From Anaerolineales bacterium (GTDB taxonomy: Bacteria; Chloroflexota; Anaerolineae; 4572-78; J111), in the NCBI GenBank assembly GCA_020634855.1, contig JACKAU010000008.1, forward strand, positions 186,001 to 250,000: 64,000 bases of DNA, in the 5' to 3' direction. The notes beneath the pieces were generated by a model that saw only the letters and a list, made by a program, of their open reading frames with translations, ran no database searches and was not told the DNA's origin. The translations under genes and the position numbers were made by a program. The stretch's first letter is position 1. Each line of letters opens with the position of its first letter. Shown piece after piece: positions 18,017 through 26,727 of the stretch.

Positions 18017-20380
18017 TCAGTCGAGCGCCATCGCCGCGGCCATCTCCATTTCGAGGTTGCGGTACTGCTCCTTCTCGACCGACACCTCCACGAACTGGAT
18101 AGTGCCGCCGGTGAACTTACCCTGAGTCTCGGGCGTGTACTCCGAGGCGACGGCATCCGCGCTGTCGCGACCAATGCACAGGCCGTCACCGCACAGGGTG
18201 AACTTGCCGGTCTGGGTCCGCATCGGCCCTTCGGCCACAACCTTGTCGTTGATATACAGTTTTGCCGTGCCGTGCGACTCGTGGTACTGGCCGGCCTTCT
18301 CCCGGATGAACTCCACCCCAAGCGTGTATTTGCCCGGCGACAGCTCAACATCGGAGATAAGCTTCTGCTCCGGCGGGATGCCCAGGAAGTTGTACACGTA
18401 GTAGAGCTTCTTCTGGTGAATGAAGAGCGAATGCCCGCCGAAGCGTGAACCGTGGGCAAAGAGGACACCGGAACAGTCGTCGCCGACCTCGACGTTGGCC
18501 AGAATCTTGTAAGAACGCCCGCGCACGTTGGCCGCCACGCCTTCAGGCACAGCGGTCGTGTCCGGGTAGTAGACGTACCGTTCCCGGGGCGGCTCGGTAG
18601 AAGGCCGCTCGAGGCCGGCAACGATTAACGGGGGCCAATCGTTAAGAGGCAGCACCAGGTTCTTACGGGCCTCATCCATCCACAACTGCTTCAGGTGCTC
18701 AAGCTTCTCCGGGTACTGGTCGGCCAGGTTGGTGGACTCAGAGCGATCTTCGGCAACATGATAAAGCTCCCACTTGTCCTGGTCGAAGTGCCCTACGCCG
18801 GTCATCGGAGCATGGGTTGCGGCCGCATGCCAGCCGTCTTCCCAGATGCCGCGCGTGCCCATCATTTCGTAGTACTGATTTTCTCTCTGGGTCGGGCCAT
18901 CGGCGTCGGCATCGAAGCTGTAGCGCATCGAAATGCCGTTCATTGGGTACTGCTTCACGCCACGATAGGTATCGGGCATCTCTAACCCGCACACATCCAG
19001 GATGGTTGCGGCAACGTCGGTAGAGTGATGGTACTGGTGCCGCACCTCGCCACGGGCCTTCATGCCCTTGGGCCAGGAGATGATCATCGGGTCACAGGTG
19101 CCGCCGGAGTACTGCGAGTAGCGCTTGAACATCTTGAAGGGGGTCGAGAAGGCGGCCGCCCAGCCGGTGGGCATGTGGTTGTAGCAATCGGGGCCGCCGA
19201 GTTTGTCGATCATCTTCATGTTCTCTTCGAGCGAATCCGGGAAGCCGTTGAAGAATTTGTTCTCGTTAACCGAGCCGTTGGGTGAGCCTTCGCCCGAGGT
19301 GCCGTTGTCGGCGGCGTAGAGTACCATCGTGTTGTCGAGCTGGCCCGATTCCTCCAGATAGTCGAGGATTCGACCGATCTGGGCATCGGTGTACTCGGAG
19401 AAGCCGGCCCACACCTCGGCCATGCGCGAGAAGAGCTTCTTCTGGTCATCGCTCAAGGTATCCCACGGCAGGACATAATCGAGTGGGTTCGCCTGATCCT
19501 CCGGCATCGGATTAAACGGTGTCATCTTGGTATCTTCGGGGAAAACGCCCTTCTCGATCATGCGCGCCAGCACCCACTCGCGATAGGCGTCGTAGCCGTC
19601 ATCAAACTTGCCCTTGTATTTGTCAATGTAATCTTGAGGACAATGATGGGGGGCATGGTTGGCGCCGGGGCAGAACCACATGTACCACGGCTTGGAGGGG
19701 TTGCTGGCCTTATTGTCACGGATCATGCGGATGGCCTGGTCGGCCAGATCTTTAGACAGGTGATAGCCTTCTTCCGGCATATAGGGCTGATCGATAAAGT
19801 GATTGTCTTCGGCCAAATCCGGATACCACTGGTTGGTCTCACCGCCCAAGAAACCGTAGAAGCGGTCGAAACCCTTCTGCAACGGCCATGTATCCTTGTA
19901 GCCGCCGGGGGCATTATCCTGTTCGGGCACGTTGTGGTTCTTGCCAATCCAGAAGGTACTCCAACCGGCATCCTGCAGGATATGCGAGATGGTGGCGCAC
20001 TGCGCGGGGATGCGGGCGTGATAGCCGGGGAAGCCGTTAGCGCCTTCTGCGATTTCGGCGAAGCCGTTAACGTGGTGGTTGCGGCCGGTCAAGCAGGTGG
20101 AGCGCGTGGGCGCACAGAGAGCGCACGTGTGCCATTGCGTGTAAATCAAACCGTTGTCGGCCAGCCTCTGCGCGGCCGGCATATTGATCGCGCCACCGTA
20201 GGGAGACCAGGCGGCCAACCCGGTATCATCGTATAAGATGAAGAGTACGTTGGGGGCATCCTCCGGCGCCTTCGGGGGGCTGTATGGCTCCCAGTCGGGT
20301 ACCGAGTCGCGCACGTCGAGGGCGATCTTGCCCTTAAATACTTGCTCGGAATACTCCTCGGGATATGATTTCTCTGTCAT
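18017..20380 (-). CDS. Arylsulfatase (Cys-type, long cytosolic form), copy 1
   Basis: A 787-aa sulfatase. The N-terminal alkaline-phosphatase-type fold has metal ligands in 'LYDDTG' (Asp51/52) and the activation motif C-A-P-T-R with Cys89, followed by 'LTGRNHH'. Cys89 must be oxidised to formylglycine; the anSME-like enzyme at 29469 is the obvious candidate. The length and C-terminal module (~600-787; 'VLFAHGSRFGGHSLFIHQKKLYYVYN') match the mycobacterial AtsA/AtsD type. No signal peptide is seen, so it is probably cytosolic. It hydrolyses sulfate esters of unknown identity. AGGAGG precedes the ATG at 7 nt. It is nearly identical over long stretches to the sulfatase at 31285, and the 37 bases before the ATG are identical, so the two are a recent duplication. 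Confidence 0.92.
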   Translation of the reverse strand: MTEKSYPEEYSEQVFKGKIALDVRDSVPDWEPYSPPKAPEDAPNVLFILYDDTGLAAWSPYGGAINMPAAQRLADNGLIYTQWHTCALCAPTRSTCLTGRNHHVNGFAEIAEGANGFPGYHARIPAQCATISHILQDAGWSTFWIGKNHNVPEQDNAPGGYKDTWPLQKGFDRFYGFLGGETNQWYPDLAEDNHFIDQPYMPEEGYHLSKDLADQAIRMIRDNKASNPSKPWYMWFCPGANHAPHHCPQDYIDKYKGKFDDGYDAYREWVLARMIEKGVFPEDTKMTPFNPMPEDQANPLDYVLPWDTLSDDQKKLFSRMAEVWAGFSEYTDAQIGRILDYLEESGQLDNTMVLYAADNGTSGEGSPNGSVNENKFFNGFPDSLEENMKMIDKLGGPDCYNHMPTGWAAAFSTPFKMFKRYSQYSGGTCDPMIISWPKGMKARGEVRHQYHHSTDVAATILDVCGLEMPDTYRGVKQYPMNGISMRYSFDADADGPTQRENQYYEMMGTRGIWEDGWHAAATHAPMTGVGHFDQDKWELYHVAEDRSESTNLADQYPEKLEHLKQLWMDEARKNLVLPLNDWPPLIVAGLERPSTEPPRERYVYYPDTTAVPEGVAANVRGRSYKILANVEVGDDCSGVLFAHGSRFGGHSLFIHQKKLYYVYNFLGIPPEQKLISDVELSPGKYTLGVEFIREKAGQYHESHGTAKLYINDKVVAEGPMRTQTGKFTLCGDGLCIGRDSADAVASEYTPETQGKFTGGTIQFVEVSVEKEQYRNLEMEMAAAMALD

Positions 20381-20417
20381 AATAAACCTCCTGATGGTTA
20401 CTTTTGACTTCTTTGTC
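20381..20417 (-). promoter_or_regulatory. Conserved 5' leader of sulfatase 1
   Basis: The 37 bases before the start codon are identical to those before sulfatase 2 (33649-33685), including the AGGAGG ribosome site. Beyond this point the two upstream regions diverge, marking the edge of the duplicated block. I see no clear promoter elements within it. Confidence 0.6.
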
Positions 20418-20479
20418 TATCTCTTTTTTTTCAATAATTAAGATACGTAGTTGAAAGATGGGTGTCTATCGACGCCGTA

Positions 20480-21172
20480 TCACACTACCGTGCCGAAGAT
20501 TGCCCCCACCACCGCTGTCGCGATCATGGCCAGGGCGCCCCACAACGTCACTCGACCAGCCCCCATCACGACATTGGCTCCGCCTACTTGTGCAGCCAAT
20601 CCGCCCAACAACGCCAAGCTCAAAAGCGTACCACCGACGACGAGGGCGATGGTGTACGTGGCCGGACTGACCAACATCAACAGAAGTGGGACGGCTGCGC
20701 CTACAGCAAATGTGGAGGCTGACGCCAGGGCCGCCTGAATTGGTCGAGCACTGTGGGTTTCGGTTAAGCCCAGTTCGTCGCGAGCGTGGGCCGCCAGAGC
20801 ATCGTGAGCCATAAGTTGGTCGGCAACTTGCCGGGCCAGCGAAGGGTCCAAGCCTCGGTTGACGTAGATGGTCGCCAGTTCTTGATGTTCGAACTCACTA
20901 TCGGTCTCGAGTTCATGACGCTCACGGGCCAGGTCAGCCTTCTCCGTGTCGGCTTGAGAACTGACGGAGACGTACTCGCCGGCAGCCATCGACATCGCCC
21001 CGGCCACTAACCCCGCTATCCCGGCGATCAGCACCTCGCTGCGCGTTGAACTTGCGGCGGCCACGCCCACCACCAAGCTTGCGGTTGAAACGATCCCATC
21101 ATTTGCGCCCAACACAGCCGCACGTAACCAACCGACCCTGTCTGAATAATGGCGCTCCTTATGTTTACTCAT
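20480..21172 (-). CDS. VIT1/CCC1-family metal (Fe/Mn) transporter
   Basis: The protein fits the VIT1/CCC1 family. 'LRAAVLGANDGIVSTASLVVGVAAA' at the N-terminus and 'AGAMSMAAGEYVSVSSQADTE' are conserved, followed by a charged cytosolic domain (AELARERHELE-type region at ~80-135) and three C-terminal hydrophobic segments. The family moves Fe2+/Mn2+ out of the cytoplasm, or into stores in eukaryotes. A TTG at 21187 could start a longer frame, but the ATG at 21172 follows AAGGA at 7 nt and gives the expected N-terminus (MSKHKERH). It lies upstream of sulfatase 1 with ~60 bp between coding regions beyond the conserved leader. Confidence 0.88.
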   Translation of the reverse strand: MSKHKERHYSDRVGWLRAAVLGANDGIVSTASLVVGVAAASSTRSEVLIAGIAGLVAGAMSMAAGEYVSVSSQADTEKADLARERHELETDSEFEHQELATIYVNRGLDPSLARQVADQLMAHDALAAHARDELGLTETHSARPIQAALASASTFAVGAAVPLLLMLVSPATYTIALVVGGTLLSLALLGGLAAQVGGANVVMGAGRVTLWGALAMIATAVVGAIFGTVV

Positions 21173-21221
21173 CTTCAATTCCTTCAACCTCGACCTTGGC
21201 TGCGTGACCAGCCAAATAATT

Positions 21222-21480
21222 TTAGTACATCATTCGACGACCCAATCGCCGGCGCTCTCGCCTGCGGCCGCGTCGTCGTCCCCGGCGATGCACGCCGGCA
21301 ATCGATAGCGGCGTCAGGGGGCGACCAATCACGTCAATGAAGAGCGAGCTGGCCCCGCCGCTGGCCGGCATCTCCCCATCCAGGATGTCGACCTGGTAGC
21401 TAAAACCATCGGCATCCAGCGCCGGGTCTCGCAGCACGACGACGACATCGTTACACCACGCGGTCCCGCAAGTTGAATTC
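21222..21480 (-). pseudogene. Fragment of a secreted hypothetical protein
   Basis: On the minus strand, about 85 codons read 'CNDVVVVLRDPALDADGFSY', then 'GEMPASGGASSLFIDVIGRP' and an Arg-rich end (HRRGRRRGRRRERRR). The composition is protein-like and resembles the C-terminal part of secreted bacterial proteins I have seen, but I cannot name the family. No start codon with a ribosome site is visible. Upstream, the frame runs into the SHOCT gene, so it looks like a 5'-truncated remnant. Confidence is low. Confidence 0.35.
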
Positions 21481-21516
21481 CTACGAGCGTAACCAGGCCC
21501 AGGCGCTGTCAATATG

Positions 21517-21894
21517 TTATTCGCCGGCCAGAACTTTTTGTTTGGCGGCAGCAAACTCATCATCGGTCAGGACGCCGGAAGCGTGCAAGCTTGCCAACTC
21601 CTGCAAGCGAGCCACCATATCAGATCCGGCGCCGGGAGCAGCCGCCGGTGCGGGCGCGGGTGGTGGTGGTGGCGCATAAGTTTCCTGGGGCGGGGGTGCG
21701 TATGTTTGCTCTTGCTGAGAGGCAACCTGATCCTGAAGATCGGCAATTTGTTCGTTTTGCATGTCCTCAGCTTGCTGGCCCTGAGCTATTCTTCTGCCGG
21801 CGTAGTAGCCGGCGCCGCCGACGGCCGCCGCCCGTAAGAGAGGGTGGCCTAGCCGCCGCCGCATAGCTCGTCTCATTAAAGGTCTACCAAACAT
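21517..21894 (-). CDS. SHOCT-domain protein
   Basis: A 125-aa protein in three parts. The N-terminus is Arg-rich with a short hydrophobic stretch (RAAAVGGAGYYAGRRIAQG), followed by a coiled-coil-like Gln/Glu segment and a Pro-rich linker (YAPPPQETYAPPPPPAPAPA). The C-terminus is a SHOCT module (~93-123): 'MVARLQELASLHASGVLTDDEFAAAKQKVL', with typical 'L..L..SGVLT..EF...K.K.L'. SHOCT units are short C-terminal oligomerisation motifs found on many proteins; function is unknown. GGAGATAGATA precedes the ATG. It stands alone between palindromic repeats and the fragment at 21222. Confidence 0.85.
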   Translation of the reverse strand: MFGRPLMRRAMRRRLGHPLLRAAAVGGAGYYAGRRIAQGQQAEDMQNEQIADLQDQVASQQEQTYAPPPQETYAPPPPPAPAPAAAPGAGSDMVARLQELASLHASGVLTDDEFAAAKQKVLAGE

Positions 21895-21937
21895 TATCTA
21901 TCTCCATTTGGATTCCAATAGAATTGGTTCATTTAGA

Positions 21938-22052
21938 ACTTACGCAGTTGGCCTGTTTAGCCCCCCTCTAACTCCCCCCTTTGGGGGGAGGACCAGGCAA
22001 GTCCCTCCCTGTGGGAGGGATTTAGGGAGGGCTAATCTCCAACTGCATAAGT
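21938..22052. repeat. Palindromic element, 'acttacgcagttgg' type
   Basis: Outer inverted repeat 'acttacgcagttgg' ... 'ccaactgcataagt' (one mismatch) encloses inner stems 'actcccccctttggggggag' and 'tccctccctgtgggaggga'. No ORF. It fills the gap between DUF6325 and SHOCT genes. Short half-copies of the outer motif occur near 17925-17935, 31055 and 54260. Confidence 0.65.
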
Positions 22053-22070
22053 CATATCGTTATCTAACGT

Positions 22071-22493
22071 CTAAGCGCCTATCACTTCAGCAATAACTTC
22101 GGCCTGGGCCTCTGGATGGACAAAACCGCTATCCAGCATCTGACCACCGGCGGCTTTAACGGCCCACTGCAAGCCCATCGCCCAGCGATGTTCAAACAAG
22201 GCCACTGCGGCCGAGGTATTCTCCGGCAGATCGGCCGCTATTGTCGCCACATCCTCGGCGGTCAGCAGGCCGTGGAACTCCTTGACCAGCGGTTCATAGG
22301 CCGCGGCATCTTCCTCACTCAGGTCGCTGATCTCCATAATGGTCAGATCGCCGGCCTCATTTTTGCTCAAAAAGACCAGGTCCACCACTCGGACACAGCC
22401 TTGCTGTTCGACTTCAATCAGTTTCGGCAGGATTTCGCCGGTGAAGCGGTTGCCGTCAAAACCAATGACCACATATTCCAAGGGTCCGTACAT
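22071..22493 (-). CDS. DUF6325 family protein
   Basis: A 140-aa acidic protein beginning 'MYGPLEYVVIGFDGNRFTGEILPKL', with 'GCVRVVDLVFLSKNEAGDLTIMEISDL' and an Ala-rich end including 'ALFEHRWAMGLQWAVKAAGGQM'. This matches the DUF6325 pattern, proteins distantly related to DUF1269 that often sit beside DUF1269 and SHOCT genes, as here. The role is unknown. A longer frame begins at 22508, but the ATG at 22493 has GGAGG 8 nt upstream and the usual family N-terminus. A hairpin with flanking A/T runs separates it from the DUF1269 gene. Confidence 0.85.
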   Translation of the reverse strand: MYGPLEYVVIGFDGNRFTGEILPKLIEVEQQGCVRVVDLVFLSKNEAGDLTIMEISDLSEEDAAAYEPLVKEFHGLLTAEDVATIAADLPENTSAAVALFEHRWAMGLQWAVKAAGGQMLDSGFVHPEAQAEVIAEVIGA

Positions 22494-22522
22494 CAGTTTA
22501 TCCTCCACTTAAACTTCAACTT

Positions 22523-22563
22523 TAAAAAGGGATGACCGTGAGCACACAATCACCCCTTTTTAT
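22523..22563 (-). terminator. Rho-independent terminator after DUF1269 gene
   Basis: Inverted repeat 'aaaaagggatga' ... 'tcacccctttt' followed by T residues when read on the minus strand, just past the stop of the DUF1269 gene at 22570. Because the stem ends in A and T runs on both sides, it could work in both directions. It should separate the DUF1269 and DUF6325 transcripts. Confidence 0.65.
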
Positions 22564-22569
22564 TAGCTA

Positions 22570-23055
22570 TTACGCGCCAAAGGCCTCGTTCAGTTTGGTT
22601 TCCTGTTCTTTGGTCAAGTTGGATTTGATCAGGGTGCCCATCTGACCCTTAAGTTCATCCTGCAACTTATCGACGGTGGCGCTGCCGGAGAGCAAAAATA
22701 GGGCTGAGGTACCTTCGGTGACCTGATCGCGAACCGATTTGATGAAGTCATCGTCAATACCATAGTTGCTAAAATGACCGACTAAAGCGCCCATTGCGGC
22801 CCCTATCGCCATACCAAAGAAGGGAATAAAGAAAATTAGGCCAAAAAGCATGCCCCAGAAAGCGCCTTCCAGCGCGCCAACTCCGGCCAGGCTGGTGAGC
22901 TGCCGGGTTTTGGGTTTCTTTTTACCCTGCGGCCATTCCACAATAGCCGCATCGCCAATTTGAATCAGCTGCTGTTTTTGCAGGCTTTCTAATTTGCCCA
23001 GCGCCTCGCCGGCGCCGGTGGGACTATCAAATTTCCATACGGTTAAAGCTGTCAT
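22570..23055 (-). CDS. DUF1269 membrane protein
   Basis: A 161-aa protein typical of DUF1269: an alpha/beta start 'MTALTVWKFDSPTGAGEALGKL...QLIQIGDAAIVEWP', a Gly/Phe-rich hydrophobic hairpin at ~60-92 (GALEGAFWGMLFGLIFFIPFFGMAIGAAMGAL), then a second soluble part 'DDDFIKSVRDQVTEGTSALFLLS' and a charged C-terminus. Function is unknown. This is the more canonical of the two DUF1269 proteins in the window (the other is at 14408). It has a TAGGAGAA ribosome site and its own terminator downstream. The small protein at 23101 lies ~45 bp upstream on the same strand. Confidence 0.88.
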   Translation of the reverse strand: MTALTVWKFDSPTGAGEALGKLESLQKQQLIQIGDAAIVEWPQGKKKPKTRQLTSLAGVGALEGAFWGMLFGLIFFIPFFGMAIGAAMGALVGHFSNYGIDDDFIKSVRDQVTEGTSALFLLSGSATVDKLQDELKGQMGTLIKSNLTKEQETKLNEAFGA

Positions 23056-23100
23056 TAGATATTCTCCTATCTTTTTTTGAATACTTTGTTTATACCGAAA

Positions 23101-23346
23101 TTAACCGGGGCTGAGATACCTGACCAGCAGCAGTGGGTAGTGACGATTGTACAGGGTGGTTAAGACGCCTAACAACGCGGCTTGATCGGGTAGACAACCC
23201 TTCAATACCGTTACCGGCGGGTTGCCTTCATCATTTTCCTCAATGGAAACGATGGTTAAGCCGCCTAAGCGGTCTACGCAGCTTTTATCCAGCCGACCGG
23301 TTATGTGAATGTCGTAGATACCCGCACGATCATAAGGAGGCAGCAT
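23101..23346 (-). CDS. Small conserved protein of unknown function (81 aa)
   Basis: An 81-aa protein: 'MLPPYDRAGIYDIHITGRLDKSC', 'LGGLTIVSIEENDEGNPPVT.LKGCLPDQAALLGVL' and 'LLLVRYLSPG'. Proteins of this size and pattern ('PYDRAG.Y.I...G.LD', 'T.L.G...DQAAL.G.L...') occur widely in Chloroflexi and related bacteria, and the arrangement recalls a small anti-anti-sigma-like or ferredoxin-fold unit, but I do not know a function. The upstream ribosome site is weak. Conserved phrasing makes it a likely real gene. Confidence 0.65.
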   Translation of the reverse strand: MLPPYDRAGIYDIHITGRLDKSCVDRLGGLTIVSIEENDEGNPPVTVLKGCLPDQAALLGVLTTLYNRHYPLLLVRYLSPG

Positions 23347-23560
23347 GCTCGATTTTTCCTTTTTTCCGTTGCAATAAGGTCACAAAAATCACACTCAAAC
23401 AATTATGCTGGGTGGTTTTGGGAGACATTGTAAAGGGATCGTTTTGCAGAACGCTGGTAAGGTTAAAGTCAGCTATTAGTATAGGCGTTTACGAGGGTAT
23501 TTGTCATACCCCAATGAGGTAGAAATGTGGAGGATTTTTTAAACAGCGAAGGCTGAAAGT

Positions 23561-26260
23561 TCATAAAAATCCAAGTTCTTTGGCCCGCTGCACCGCTTCG
23601 TAACGGCCATGGACGTCCAATTTGGAGTAAATGTTTTTAATGTGGGTTCGGGTGGTGGCCCACGTAACGTTCATTTCCCCGGCAATGTCTTTGGTAGCCA
23701 GATCTGTTGCCAGTAATTTGAGGAGTTCCAGTTCCCGCTTGGTTAATGGGTCAACTTGGATGAGGCCAGGCGATATACTTTTTTGATCGTCTGATTTTTC
23801 GATGGGAAAAGCGGTCAAGATTTGGGCCATGTAGGGCAAATCGTCCGCGCCTTCAGGTTTCTCAGCCTGATGGTATAATTGGACCAATAACTCACGCATC
23901 CTTGGCCCCAGGTCGATATAATTGCGGATGAATTGGCCCGGCGCGGCCAGCGCCAGCGATTGACCGAGCTTTTCCAGGGCTTTGGGCTGGTTATCCAGGG
24001 CCTGGTAAGCCAGCGCTTGCAAGGCTAAAACATCAATGCGATGGATTTTGCGATTCATCTGGCGTAAGAATTCGTCTATCTCTTTCAGCAAAGACAGCGC
24101 CTGGTCTAATTTCGTGCCCTCGGTCACCCATAGTTTAATGGGTGTCAGTTGGAATACGTAATAATGCCAGATCCAAAAGGGCAGGCGCCAATCGATATTG
24201 AGCGTCAGGCTCAGCCGGCGAGCGCGGGCGATATCGCCCTGGTCAAGCGCCCGCTCTATTTGAAACGTTTCGAAAATAGTCAATAGAAATCGGTTATCGA
24301 TTTCTTCCAGATACAATCGGGTTTGTTGAATTAAGGCCTCAGCTTTTTCCGGCTGTTTCCGGGCCTGATAAAGGCGAGTTAATATGCAACCCGCATGGAC
24401 TAAAAAAAACAGATCGGCCTGTGCCGGATATTCTGTCACAGGCAGAAGGTACTGCTCTGCCAACGTTAAGTCATTACGCAAGTAACAGGCAACCCCCGCA
24501 AAATATCTGGCCTCAGTCGCGTCCAGATTATGTTTTAAGGCTAACTTGATACTTTCACCGGCCAGGGTTTGCCCTGAGGCCAGATCGGCTTCCATAAAGT
24601 AGAGTAACGATTGGTTATGGAACGCCTTGGCCCGGGCATTCACCGGCCATGCTGGGGCGCTGAGCGCTTCCTGAATGATTTGAAGACCCTGGTTGAGGTT
24701 GCCTGACATTTGATTTCCCAAAGCCTGCAGAGAAAGCGCTTGCATGCGGAGATAAAACGCTTCCGGCGGAAGCGTGTCGGTCATTTTAGCGCCGGCGTCA
24801 ATGACTGTTGCGGCCTGTCCCGCCATGATAGCCCCTAAGCCAGTGAAATAAGCAACTTCGGCCCATAGCTCCTGGGTAAAAGGGTAATCTTCCGGCATGG
24901 TCGCTAACAGGTCCACCGCCTTGGTAACGAGTGATCCCATGTCATAACCATAGGCGAGGGGCAGAAAGGCTCGGGTCAGTAAAAGAACCGGATCATTTTC
25001 CACAACCTCTTCAGGAAATAGGCGTATCCACCGCTCCAGTTGCCTCCAATGCTCGGCATTCATTTCCGAACGGCGATGAAGGGCAAAAATCTCCACCGCA
25101 GTTGCGGTATCGTGCGCGGCCAACGCATGCCGAATCGCTTCGCCCGGCCACCCGTTTTCAGCGAACCAATGACTCGCCCGTAGATGTAAGGCATTAAGTC
25201 CCTGACAACTTAGTTGCTTTTTCAGCATCTGTTGCAAATCGGCTTGAAAAAGATGATGGAAGCGAAACCACTCATTCTGTGGGTCAAGATTGATCAGGAA
25301 GAAGTTCGATTTTTGCAACCACTGCATAAACTGGTCGCCGGTCATCTCCATCGGGTCATCCAGACAAACCGCTTCGCACAAGGGGGCGCAGAAACGGTCG
25401 AGTAGTGCGGTTTTTAGCACATAGCTTTGCAGCGATGGTGGTATGCGGGTCAATACCTCGGCTAAAAAGTATTCTTCTAGAAACTGGTTTTCACCGGGAA
25501 TATTGACCCCCAAATGGGCTGATTGAGGCCGGTTACTGAGCGACAGGGCGGCCAAACGCAAGGCCACAGGCCACCCTTCCGTGTTTTGGGCCCATTCGGC
25601 CGCAATGGCTTCACTGATGGGACGGTTCAACATCTGCTGCAAAAACCGGGACGTTTCATCTGGCGAAAAGCGCAAATTGCGTAGGCGGATTTCGGTGATA
25701 CGCTGGTAAGCCCGCCAAGAGGCAATGGGTAAAGGCGGGTCCTGGCGTCCAACCAACACCAGATGCAGTACCGGCGAGGGATGGTTCAGCAGCACTTCAA
25801 GAAAATCAAAGATGCGCTGTTCGTGAATATAATGGATATCGTCCAATATTAACAAGAAGGGTGTCTCTATCTGATCGAGATCGGCCAGCAGGTAGCGAGC
25901 CAAGATGGCAACAGGGGGTAAGGCAGATGCGTTCAGCAGCGCTTGTGTTCGCCACAACTTGTCGGGTGCAGCCGTTTGGATGGCCGACAGCAAATAACTG
26001 ACGAAGGTATGGAGATCGTTATCTGTCTCATCCAGGGAAACCCAGCCCCCCCGCTGGCCGCTGACTTGCAACCACATACTGGCGAGTACGCTTTTCCCAT
26101 ACCCCGCCGGGGCAGAGATCAGGGTTAATGGCCGGCGCCGATTCCGTTGTAACCGGTCCAGAAGGTCAATCCGGGACACCATATCCGGTGTAACCGGGGG
26201 TGGATACAGCTTGGTATTGAGTAGAATGGGCGAGATATTAAATGTTTTTGACTCATTCAT
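23561..26260 (-). CDS. LuxR-family ATP-dependent regulator (MalT/LAL type) 1
   Basis: An 899-aa transcription factor of the large ATP-binding LuxR (LAL/MalT) type. Walker A is 'APAGYGKS' (~50-57), Walker B-like 'FLLILDDIHYI' is at ~135, a long helical TPR-like middle spans ~350-800, and a C-terminal LuxR helix-turn-helix spans ~838-899 ('DPLTKRELELLKLLATDLATKDIAGEM', then 'TTRTHIKNIYSKL'). ATP and an inducer usually trigger oligomerisation and DNA binding. The target is unknown. It lies just upstream of sulfatase-linked genes' regulatory gap only in map terms; no shared promoter is visible. It is one of three LAL proteins here (40661, 58682). The ribosome site is weak, but the ATG precedes the expected start (LLNTKLYPP). 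Confidence 0.92.
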   Translation of the reverse strand: MNESKTFNISPILLNTKLYPPPVTPDMVSRIDLLDRLQRNRRRPLTLISAPAGYGKSVLASMWLQVSGQRGGWVSLDETDNDLHTFVSYLLSAIQTAAPDKLWRTQALLNASALPPVAILARYLLADLDQIETPFLLILDDIHYIHEQRIFDFLEVLLNHPSPVLHLVLVGRQDPPLPIASWRAYQRITEIRLRNLRFSPDETSRFLQQMLNRPISEAIAAEWAQNTEGWPVALRLAALSLSNRPQSAHLGVNIPGENQFLEEYFLAEVLTRIPPSLQSYVLKTALLDRFCAPLCEAVCLDDPMEMTGDQFMQWLQKSNFFLINLDPQNEWFRFHHLFQADLQQMLKKQLSCQGLNALHLRASHWFAENGWPGEAIRHALAAHDTATAVEIFALHRRSEMNAEHWRQLERWIRLFPEEVVENDPVLLLTRAFLPLAYGYDMGSLVTKAVDLLATMPEDYPFTQELWAEVAYFTGLGAIMAGQAATVIDAGAKMTDTLPPEAFYLRMQALSLQALGNQMSGNLNQGLQIIQEALSAPAWPVNARAKAFHNQSLLYFMEADLASGQTLAGESIKLALKHNLDATEARYFAGVACYLRNDLTLAEQYLLPVTEYPAQADLFFLVHAGCILTRLYQARKQPEKAEALIQQTRLYLEEIDNRFLLTIFETFQIERALDQGDIARARRLSLTLNIDWRLPFWIWHYYVFQLTPIKLWVTEGTKLDQALSLLKEIDEFLRQMNRKIHRIDVLALQALAYQALDNQPKALEKLGQSLALAAPGQFIRNYIDLGPRMRELLVQLYHQAEKPEGADDLPYMAQILTAFPIEKSDDQKSISPGLIQVDPLTKRELELLKLLATDLATKDIAGEMNVTWATTRTHIKNIYSKLDVHGRYEAVQRAKELGFL

Positions 26261-26284
26261 TCGTTTTTGACCAACCCAATTACT

Positions 26285-26680
26285 TTACTGACTTGATGAT
26301 TCACCCCGCGTTTCATCGACCATCTGATTACTTGACCAACTGGTCCGAACCACTCGTACCCGATCAAACAGAGCCAGCAAAATGGCAATACCGTTTATGA
26401 CGTAGATGATGGTGAATATTTTGGCTTCAGGTGTGGTGGGGACCAGGTCGCCATAACCAATGGTAGCCAGACTGATGACGCAGAAATAAAATGCATCCAG
26501 ATAACTCCAACCCTCAAGCCAGTGATAGACAAATGTCCCGATAACCAGGACCACCACAGTCCAGTAGAAAACCAGGCGTGAACCTTTGTCACGCATCACA
26601 TCTATTAAAAGGAATTTCTGTACCGGATGAACGGCGCGAATTTCTTTACCGACGGTTTCAGCTTTTTTTATAGGATCCAT
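26285..26680 (-). CDS. Two-TM potassium channel
   Basis: A 131-aa protein with two membrane helices (~36-54 and ~85-108) around a pore loop carrying the selectivity filter 'TIGYGD' (residues 73-78). This is the minimal KcsA-like Ion_trans_2 architecture. It should be a K+-selective channel as a tetramer. The C-terminus has no RCK domain; only ~20 charged/polar residues follow (DETRGESSSQ), so gating by a ligand domain is not evident. It lies 24 bp upstream of the LAL regulator and ~50 bp downstream of the SulP gene on the same strand, so an operon including SulP is possible. Confidence 0.9.
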   Translation of the reverse strand: MDPIKKAETVGKEIRAVHPVQKFLLIDVMRDKGSRLVFYWTVVVLVIGTFVYHWLEGWSYLDAFYFCVISLATIGYGDLVPTTPEAKIFTIIYVINGIAILLALFDRVRVVRTSWSSNQMVDETRGESSSQ

Positions 26681-26727
26681 GTTTACTCACTTTGCTGTCA
26701 AAATAAGCGACTATACCTTACAAGGGT

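Noticed and set aside
18010..18621. Second minus-strand frame (203 aa) inside sulfatase 1
   Set aside because: Arg/Ser-rich alternate-frame translation of the sulfatase C-terminal module.
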